Source: Ichthyophonus hoferi (Eukaryota > Opisthokonta > Ichthyosporea > Ichthyophonida > Ichthyophonidae). From it: a stretch of 13,724 bases of DNA. The notes under the pieces are model-generated. The model saw only the letters and a program-made list of their open reading frames with translations. It was not told where the DNA came from and did no database searches. This document shows, one piece after another, positions 8,660-13,724 of this stretch (position 1 is its first letter; each line of letters begins with the position of its first letter). The position numbers were made by a program, and so were the translations under genes. The stretch is from contig NAOQ01001081.1 of NCBI GenBank assembly GCA_002751075.1, forward strand, positions 1 to 13,724. The letters run 5' to 3'.

Positions 8660-8795
8660 TCAAATGCCAACAAAAAACTGGACATTATAATAAAATACAA
8701 TGACTCTGGAATACAGGTCAAGTACCCTCTAATCATCAATGATTATATACATACATAAAGTTCTGAGAAACGCAAAGCTATACTCATTGTGTTTT

Positions 8796-8803
8796 TGACG
8801 TCA
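8796..8803. promoter_or_regulatory. TGACGTCA palindrome (CRE/ATF-type site)
   Basis: A perfect TGACGTCA lies upstream of the minus-strand frame at 8204-8659 and just before TATAAAA (8815-8821) on the plus strand. CREB/ATF bZIP proteins bind this octamer in animals. One site can occur by chance; its position between two outward-facing candidates is the only support. Confidence 0.35.
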
Positions 8804-8822
8804 TTATTCATATCTTTATAAA

Positions 8823-8960
8823 ATGTTTTTGTTCCTTTTATCTTTTGTCGCAACTTTTACTTATCGCGAATGTCAATATAACTGTGTTCCATATTTCGGT
8901 CCAAATAGAAACGGTCATATGGATCCTTATTGGCTAATCTTGTTTACGCGAGACCAGTAA
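8823..8960 (+). CDS. small open frame with signal-peptide-like start (45 aa)
   Basis: An ATG opens MFLFLLSFVATFTYRECQYN, a hydrophobic start followed by Cys residues, and the frame ends at TAA 8958-8960. A GTAAAG donor overlaps the end, so it could be a first exon of a secreted protein. Against this, TATAAAA lies directly before the ATG, too close for that ATG to be in a transcript started from it. No further exon was found. Confidence 0.2.
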   Translation: MFLFLLSFVATFTYRECQYNCVPYFGPNRNGHMDPYWLILFTRDQ

Positions 8961-9228
8961 AGCCCACTAAATTGGCTTGATCATAACTTGATTTAGATTT
9001 TCAATTGGTCTAACATATGTATCCCATATTTAGACGGCTTTTTAGCTAATATCCACTTCATTAGTCCAATTGCTCACTTTTGATTAATACATGTTGACAA
9101 ATCATTTCATCTGATTCAGACCGTAATTAAAATAACTAATATTGGACCGATCATTTTATGATCCCTTTGTTACCAGCTTGTCGGTTGCACCATGTGTTCT
9201 TTTGTAGTTGACAGTTTTGCAACAGCAG

Positions 9229-9420
9229 CTAGATAAAGAAGTATCTAAATTGAAAAAATATCACATTGTTAATAATTATTAATAGTTTTAACTTGGGACA
9301 GAGGCCAAATAACAAAGTATAAGATGTAAGACTAAAATCAGGGATACTTAATTCTGTTTCCAAGTTGTGGTCTGGTAATCTACAAACTAAAACTTCCGAC
9401 AATTTCCGTTCAAGTTCACA
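9229..9420 (-). CDS. possible exon, unrecognised
   Basis: After a minus-strand acceptor (GCTTTTGATCAATAG), 63 codons are open. The first part (CELERKLSEVLVCRLPDHN) is coding-like, while the last 20 residues are Ile/Phe/Asn-rich and may be intron read-through. A GTATCC donor exists after LETEL. It may belong with 9491-9576 and 9664-9822, but no single chain was established. Confidence 0.25.
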   Translation of the reverse strand, partial: CELERKLSEVLVCRLPDHNLETELSIPDFSLTSYTLLFGLCPKLKLLIIINNVIFFQFRYFFI

Positions 9421-9490
9421 CTATTGATCAAAAGCTATAGAAGCCTAACTTCTTATTACGTGATGTGTTGTATATATGGTAACTAAGATT

Positions 9491-9576
9491 TTATGCTTGT
9501 GGATAAATGATTATAGTATCGTTAATATTAGGAGAAGCAACACCAAGCTTGACCAGTTGGCCTTCCAGTAAAGGAT
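9491..9576 (-). CDS. possible last exon, unrecognised
   Basis: Minus-strand acceptor GCGCTTATCCAG, then a phase-1 start, 27 codons and TAA. The peptide is PLLEGQLVKLGVASPNINDT followed by IIIYPQA. Composition and local G+C look exonic. I do not recognise it, and its partner exon is uncertain. Confidence 0.28.
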
Positions 9577-9663
9577 CTGGATAAGCGCTTCATTCTCTTT
9601 AGAAACTATAGACATAATATGAATACGTATAAATATGCATTGCATTCCGGAATATATTTTTTT

Positions 9664-9822
9664 CTAATTAGCATTAATCCTTTTATCTAATTGAACAATG
9701 GTATAGGACTCAACTGTTTCCTTTATTAGTGTAGGAATTCTTGTATTTATACTTCTTTCGCTCGAAAACCATATTTGAATAAATTCATTCAGACTAGTGA
9801 ACCCATATCCCTTACTCCTTGA
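9664..9822 (-). CDS. possible exon, unrecognised
   Basis: 52 open minus-strand codons with a coding-like centre (GYGFTSLNEFIQIWFSSERS, then INTRIPTLIKETVESYTIVQ). The acceptor would be the AAG after TTTTTAATC or a nearby AG. There is no start codon, so it would be internal. The frame is long enough to notice but within chance for AT-rich sequence searched on both strands. Confidence 0.25.
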   Translation of the reverse strand, partial: SRSKGYGFTSLNEFIQIWFSSERSINTRIPTLIKETVESYTIVQLDKRINAN

Positions 9823-10174
9823 TTAAAAAGCTGGAAATATGTGATCATAGTACAAAAACGTAATGTTATCTGCAACGTAGAAAGATTTAAGTTCTGGACT
9901 TTGGTTTAGCACATGAAAATCCGATTATTTCGTTGCTTGACATGTGCCTACAGGATAAGCAGTTATCTGTAGCAAGCAGAGAGTATTGATAAGTGTAAAA
10001 TAATTATGAATGGTATTGCATGTGAAATCTCTATGATAAATACATCCAATAATTTCAAATAATATAGCCCAATGAAAATTGAATATGCTATACTACACCG
10101 AATTATTTTGTAATAATCACTTGAAATTGCAGTCAGGATTCGCATGAAATAGTTTTCATAAACCCTTCAAGCCA

Positions 10175-10240
10175 TCAAACTAACTGGGCGTTCACAAAAA
10201 GGCAGGAAAAGAACAAAATTTTGAAATGTTTAGTGCTCAT
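10175..10240 (-). CDS. weak signal-peptide-like first-exon candidate
   Basis: A minus-strand ATG opens MSTKHFKILFFSCLFVNAQ, which reads as a classic signal peptide with Ala-Gln at a possible cleavage site, then reaches TGA two codons later. Donors GTTAGT or GTGAAC are possible. It could start a secreted protein whose later exons are the candidates at lower coordinates, but the phases I tried did not close. Confidence 0.15.
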   Translation of the reverse strand: MSTKHFKILFFSCLFVNAQLV

Positions 10241-10673
10241 CTAAGACTGCCTAGTGGAAACTATATAACAGGCTAATTGTTATATATAATTAACTACATA
10301 TATGTTGCTTGCCTTATATATAGCAGCCAGTCAGCAGTCAGCATTCTTGCTAGATGATAAGATATTATGCTCTTCTTACATTTTGAGCGTAGTATGACCA
10401 TATCGGAATACCGCTCTTATAGACACGTGCGCTTAAATAATAACCAGTAAGATCTATATGTTGAATAGTATTCTGGGACCCAATCCTACAAGTTCTCAAA
10501 CCGGTTGAACTTCATTATATTGTGCTAAAACATGAATATTTAATTAATTCGGGTATTTCTTTATATAGCCATACTCATTTAATATTAGTAGCAATTACTA
10601 AAAAAAACATAGGTATTCTAGAAAAATTGTTAGTGCAATCTATTGGCGTTGAATGGCAATCTAAGATGAATCA
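10241..10673. other. AT-rich stretch with no gene supported
   Basis: TATA-like runs (10294-10322, 10562-10567) and a short direct repeat (CAGTCAGCAGTCAGC near 10328) are visible. No exon-like frame with splice sites was found. Confidence 0.4.
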
Positions 10674-10901
10674 TTAGGTCGTAGACCAGTAGTTTGGACA
10701 ACAACTCCCTATTAACCTGAATATGTAACTATAACCGAATGTAAAAAAAGCGATAACAACAATAAAGGATAATCCACCTAACCATGGCAAATAACTTAGC
10801 TTCAATAGTTCACCTTGGCCGGATATCAGTATATAATATCAAGGTCATAAAGAAAAGGAAAGAGCCTAGGTAGAAATATGTCTGAGCAAGTGTTTGGTTG
10901 C
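10674..10901 (-). CDS. candidate final two exons of a membrane protein (10814-10901 and 10674-10716)
   Basis: Minus-strand exon 10901-10814 has acceptor AGTATTCCAG, phase-1 start, 28 codons and donor GTGAAC in phase 2. It encodes GNQTLAQTYFYLGSFLFFMT then LILYTDIRP, a plausible single membrane span (about 20 hydrophobic residues) followed by a charged end. The next acceptor, TTACATATTCAG, starts an exon at 10716 in the required phase, giving Arg then LIGSCCPNYWSTT and TAA. The matching phases and the membrane segment ending just before a short Cys-containing tail favour a real C-terminus. The upstream exons were not resolved and the family is unknown. Confidence 0.33.
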
Positions 10902-11129
10902 CTGGAATACTGGGCTAGCCATAACCATTGTCAAAGGCATATTGATTAAACCAACTATGTAAACGATAAGTGTAGTTGGTCTACATTGCTGGTGGGACAT
11001 ACTTGTAACATTGCTGTTGAAGTAAACTCTAATCTAAATCTCAACTGGAAGGCCTCTCTCTCTCAGGCCTGAGAGGAAGGACTGCAGTTAGGGTCCTGAG
11101 TAAAAGTTGAGGGAGATTGACAGGGCAAA
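10902..11129. other. no gene called; contains a palindrome
   Basis: A 45-codon minus-strand frame (starting MSHQQCRPTTLIVYIVG) overlaps the exon candidate in another frame and is treated as a shadow or alternative. CTCTCAGGCCTGAGAG at 11060-11075 is a perfect 16-base palindrome beside a CT run. Confidence 0.4.
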
Positions 11130-11569
11130 TTATCTTGGGAAAGAGATTGGATGGAGGCTGATGACATCGACGTCACCCCCTAGGAGGCAGGAAGAGGCTA
11201 TATTGTCATCATCGACGGTGACCTGTTGGGGAAGAAAAGATTCGTGTTTAATAAGTAGATGTCTTTGCAGAACAGTGTTCCTTGGAATGAAAGACCCCAT
11301 TGACTGAAATTGTCACACGATTGTCGTTGAAGGTAGTTGTTGTAAAACCTTGGTCGCGAAGAGACGTAGGGGAGAAGAAAATGAATGCTGCTGCATTAAT
11401 GCAGAAAACATCTCGTACTACCACATCGTGTGCGATGTACCCGATTGTTGTACAGAAAGTGGTGATACCTTGAGACGTGGCTGTGATGGTTTCTCCTCTG
11501 CTCATTGTAATGTTGACATGGACAAGTGTCATATCCCTGAAGTCCTTCCAGTTATTGCACATATGTCTA
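11130..11569 (-). CDS. candidate final two exons of an unrecognised gene (11317-11569 and 11130-11222)
   Basis: On the minus strand the acceptor TCTTTTCTTCCCCAACAG ends at 11223, one of the best in the window. It opens 30 codons (VTVDDDNIASSCLLGGDVDV... to ISFPR) and TAA. Upstream, TTATTATTTCAG opens a frame of 84 codons with phase-0 donor GTGACA at 11316-11311, leaving a 94-base intron. That exon includes VHVNITMSRGETITATSQG and VVRDVFCINAAAFIFF. If unspliced, the frame runs on to 11248. Composition (Thr, Val, Ile, Asn, few charges) suggests beta-rich, perhaps extracellular protein. The plus strand is also open here (11350-11778), so strand choice is not certain. Confidence 0.35.
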
Positions 11570-11679
11570 CTGAAATAATAAACCAATCGGAAAGGAAGGT
11601 TGGTTTTCTTACAGAAAGAACGCAAAATAACTCAACAAAATGGTTGGACGTCATGGGCTATTGCTTAATATTGAGTAAT

Positions 11680-12027
11680 TCATGTGGACCCACAACATGT
11701 GCGAGGAGGAAAAGATTTCCCAAGAATGGGAGACTCTGGACTTCCAGCATACTCGTGAGAGGAATTACTCATGCCTAGATGGTCAGGATGTAACTGGAAA
11801 GAGGGAGCATTGGTGGAGATGCGGGTATCCTTTTTGTCTCTCTCCCTCTCTCTCTCTGAGCTTTTGCAGTTTCCCGGTAATGTGAACAATTGGAAGAAGC
11901 TTGAGATCATATGAGAATCCCATGAGGTAGCTCCCATGTGGCTCTCGAGTTGTCCAAACATATCGAGTACCCAGAAAACCAATGAAAACTCAGAGGGCTG
12001 ATTGGGTGTGATGGTGATGAGACGCAT
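11680..12027 (-). CDS. open frame in the GC-richer block, unrecognised
   Basis: 115 codons from an ATG at 12027, including FSLVFWVLDMFGQLESHMG, an Arg/Glu run encoded by a GA microsatellite, and HPDHLGMSNSSHEYAGSPES. The simple-sequence run and overlapping plus-strand frames (11350-11778, 11682-11885) weaken it. It could be an exon of the gene ending at 11130, a decayed mobile-element fragment, or a shadow. Confidence 0.22.
   Translation of the reverse strand: MRLITITPNQPSEFSLVFWVLDMFGQLESHMGATSWDSHMISSFFQLFTLPGNCKSSERERERDKKDTRISTNAPSFQLHPDHLGMSNSSHEYAGSPESPILGKSFPPRTCCGST
11837..11857. repeat. CT/GA microsatellite
   Basis: TCTCTC(CC)TCTCTCTCTCT run. A similar shorter CT run sits at 11055-11064. 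Confidence 0.85.
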
Positions 12028-12045
12028 ATTTCTTCATTTTTTTAG

Positions 12046-12069
12046 TGAGCATTCTCATGAGGATGCTCA
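12046..12069. repeat. 24-base near-perfect palindrome
   Basis: TGAGCATTCTCA followed by TGAGGATGCTCA: twelve pairs with one T-G mismatch and no loop. It lies between coding-like stretches in the GC-richer block. Function unknown. Confidence 0.6.
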
Positions 12070-12381
12070 TTGAAACGTAAAATCACCATGCCACTGGATA
12101 TTTTTCCACAAATAAAATTGCTAGTGCATAGCAAATTTGTCAAAACTCAACTCATTAATTTCAGTGGCCTGGAGACCAGCATTCTCTTTCTTTCTCTTCA
12201 TCACCTACCAGGAACATGAGATAGTGTCGGGGTAGGGGCCTGGCTGAGAAAGAAAATGCCCATTGTAAACAACAAGACGACGAATATTTATGGCTGCTTC
12301 AGTGTCCAATCAAAACTGGCACCCCTGTCGTGGCGAAACAAGGCGTGGTAGACTCTATCTGGTAACGACTGGGCACAGGGT
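12070..12381. other. GC-richer stretch without a resolved exon
   Basis: Both strands carry short open pieces, but none has a start or clear splice sites. It may be intron or decayed sequence. Confidence 0.35.
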
Positions 12382-12618
12382 CTACGTGAGCCCCAAAGGG
12401 TGACGGGAAAAATATCTCATTGGGGGAATGTTTATCTCTGCTTGATCAGAAGCTGGTAGCTCACGATTAGACAAACCAGTGTCCTTATTGGGCGATCGAA
12501 GTGCGGATTCACTAAAAGGAATGGCAGCTGCAAACAGGCGTTGATATGCTTGTGAACTTGTCAAAGTGTGCGACTGTGAAATAAGAAGAATCTGCCAATA
12601 GATGTCTTCAGCATTCCT
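12382..12618 (-). CDS. candidate exon of an unrecognised minus-strand gene
   Basis: The minus-strand acceptor ATTCTTTTCCCCAG, ending at 12619, opens in phase 0 a frame of 78 codons to a TAG. Peptide parts are NAEDIYWQILLISQSHTL, SSQAYQRLFAAAIPFSES and NKDTGLSNRELPASDQAE. Composition is well balanced (Gln, Ser, Ala, Glu) and the base composition is clearly exonic next to flanking AT. A GTAGAC donor overlaps the last codons, so the exon may continue elsewhere. It may follow the first exon at 13072-13275. No family is recognised. Confidence 0.38.
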   Translation of the reverse strand, partial: RNAEDIYWQILLISQSHTLTSSQAYQRLFAAAIPFSESALRSPNKDTGLSNRELPASDQAEINIPPMRYFSRHPLGLT

Positions 12619-13071
12619 CTGGGGAAAAGAATTCTGAATAATTGAAGAACTGTGTCATAATTAGGTTGATTACTCATATTTGCAAGGAGAATATGAAATA
12701 TGAAAGCAATAAACCGAAACTGAATGTAATGAAAGGAGGAGAAACGGCTGGACGGCCGACTGGCTCAATCGAAAGTCGACTGACTGAAGGTGCTTCAGCA
12801 ATTACAAGTTAAATATCATAGGTAGTAGTAGAAGCGCAGCAAGGGCCACAACCCTGTTGGAAATAGTAGTATCCGTTGTACTGAATTATATTTTTTGGCG
12901 TACAGTGTACCTGAATTGTAGATGAGTACCATGCAAGTATTCTCTAATGGTTTGACTGTACCAGAATTGACTAGTTGGCATTTTAGTAAAAAAATTGAAT
13001 AATAAATTTCTACAACCTAAGAATCAAAAGGCAATATAAGATTGGTGACTCAAAACAATAATAGTAGTCAC
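12619..13071. other. probable intron or spacer on the minus strand
   Basis: A 43-codon minus-strand frame around 12690-12820 (EAPSVSRLSIEPVGRPAVSP, then hydrophobic) is noticeable, but its splice sites are unclear. The rest is AT-rich. Confidence 0.3.
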
Positions 13072-13275
13072 AATAAACAGTCTGTCGAACTCAGAATCGC
13101 CGATCGCCAAGCGCCTGGTTCTTTGTGGTTTGGATGGCTCGGCTAAAGCTAAGTCCTTCCTTGCGTTGTGTCTCGATTTGGCACGGACACGTTGATCGTA
13201 ACTGCTCACCCTTCCAGACCTTTCGTCGTCTTCGGAACTTGATGAAGTAATTACCACTCTACGTTTGTTAAACAT
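13072..13275 (-). CDS. candidate first exon of a charged, probably nuclear protein
   Basis: An ATG at 13275 opens 68 codons to donor GTGACT (13071-13066), ending in phase 0. The peptide starts MFNKRRVVITSSSSEDDERS and continues with RVRAKSRHNARKD, SKPQRTRRLAIGDSEFDRLF. A basic cluster, then a Ser-acidic run of the casein-kinase-2 type, then further basic clusters is typical of disordered N-termini of chromatin and DNA-repair proteins. That type is established knowledge, but the assignment is inference and no specific family can be named. CpG-containing codons make the stretch visibly GC-richer than its flanks. An internal GTGAGC donor offers a shorter alternative. Confidence 0.45.
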
Positions 13276-13435
13276 CACAATGTCTTAACAAACAATTATT
13301 ACACAAGTGTCAATACTTAGACACTTCACATTTAATAAAAGTAAAACTTCACACATGAAACTTTTATCAAACTCGCGATCCATTATGGATCTCGCTTTCT
13401 TTATTATACGATTTGGATCTCGCTTATTCTAGTTT
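13276..13435. other. possible 5' flank of the minus-strand gene
   Basis: No gene. A 7-base inverted repeat (AAGTGTC 13305-13311, GACACTT 13320-13326) and two copies of GGATCTCGCTT (13387, 13415) are visible. No clear TATA or CCAAT arrangement was found for the minus strand. Confidence 0.35.
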
Positions 13436-13613
13436 GGGCATCATACCCAAGACAAGTCCTGATGACTTGCTTAATAATAAAAATGTTTTGACATAGTTGT
13501 ACTCCGTGTTTGCAAAAAAATATATTAGAACAACTCTTAATCCGGTATTCCCTCTTCTTCTGAACGAATATGGGTCACAGGAACGTCCTGTCTGTACTTG
13601 CCATTCCCAACAT
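13436..13613. repeat. dispersed repeat, copy B
   Basis: Same-orientation relative of 3395-3578, aligned from GGGCAT to TTCC(C/G)AAC with scattered substitutions and short indels. The 72-codon minus-strand frame across this copy is not open in the other copy, so it is not evidence of a gene. Unlike copy A, it is followed closely by a clear 50-base tandem repeat. Confidence 0.75.
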
Positions 13614-13642
13614 GACTGTGTTGAAGTATGGGTATAATTCAC

Positions 13643-13721
13643 CTATACCAATGAGTAGCTCTTATACATTATACACTTAGTTGCAGGATGTACTATACCA
13701 ATGAGTAGCTCTTATACATTA
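13643..13721. repeat. direct repeat with 50-base period, two copies
   Basis: A 29-base string beginning CTATACCAATGAGTAG and ending ATACATTA occurs at 13643-13671 and, identically, at 13693-13721. The period of exactly 50 matches the minisatellite at 1111-1440. The array probably continues past the right edge. Confidence 0.85.
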
Positions 13722-13724
13722 CAC

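Noticed and set aside
8573-8758. 61-codon plus-strand frame rich in Lys, Ile and Asn
   Set aside because: Partly antisense to the better minus-strand frame and compositionally what AT-rich DNA gives by chance.
9963-10145. 60-codon hydrophobic minus-strand frame
   Set aside because: Ile/Leu/Tyr-rich composition is expected from AT-rich DNA, and no splice sites or neighbours support it.
11350-11778. 142-codon Cys-rich plus-strand frame
   Set aside because: No signal peptide, domain or splice context was recognised. The minus strand over the same bases has better splice sites. Not excluded, only less likely.
11680-12027. Loose resemblance of the minus-strand peptide to a Ty1/copia-type protease region (WVLD, GAT, HM in order)
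   Set aside because: Spacing and surrounding residues do not fit well, no LTRs, integrase or reverse transcriptase were seen, and the match could be chance. At most a fossil fragment.
13424-13642. 72-codon minus-strand frame over dispersed-repeat copy B
   Set aside because: The related copy at 3395-3578 is not open in the corresponding frame, so the frame is incidental.
1-13724. Apparent abundance of CCAAT/ATTGG boxes throughout
   Set aside because: A rough expectation for this base composition is a few dozen on both strands, about what is seen. Only the pair before the AlaX TATATA was kept.

Overview
This is a window of nuclear DNA from an A+T-rich eukaryote with spliceosomal introns (GT-AG sites, pyrimidine tracts, AATAAA signals). 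Nothing looks bacterial. The one recognisable gene, intron lengths of about 500-800 bases and small exons suggest an animal-like genome, perhaps an early-branching invertebrate such as a sponge or placozoan. That placement is a guess, not a result.

Layout. (1) 1-2830: at least three convincing minus-strand exons (53-224, 1456-1550, 1947-2093) and two weaker ones of a gene I do not recognise. It runs off the left edge. Its introns hold AT microsatellites and a 50-base minisatellite. (2) 2830-4280: AT-rich DNA with one copy (3395-3578) of a dispersed repeat. (3) 4283-7916, plus strand: a gene for a free-standing alanyl-tRNA editing protein (AlaX type). Its four exons encode 243 residues with an intact HXXXH/CXXXH zinc site, and a fifth exon may give an alternative C-terminus. 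A 14-bp-stem hairpin lies just upstream. (4) 8152-8659, minus strand: a long unrecognised open frame with a poly(A) signal, convergent with the AlaX gene. (5) 8796-10901: AT-rich, with small minus-strand exon candidates, one carrying a membrane segment. (6) 11050-12650: a visibly GC-richer block open on both strands; minus-strand exons with good acceptors are the better reading. (7) 13072-13275: a minus-strand first exon of a charged, probably nuclear protein. (8) 13436-13721: the second copy of the dispersed repeat, followed by another 50-base tandem repeat.

Only the AlaX gene has a function I can name. It hydrolyses mischarged alanyl-tRNA in trans, so it is a translation-fidelity gene. The other candidates rest on open frames, compatible splice phases and splice-site quality, and their confidences are low. 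I found no tRNA, rRNA, CRISPR array or intact transposon.
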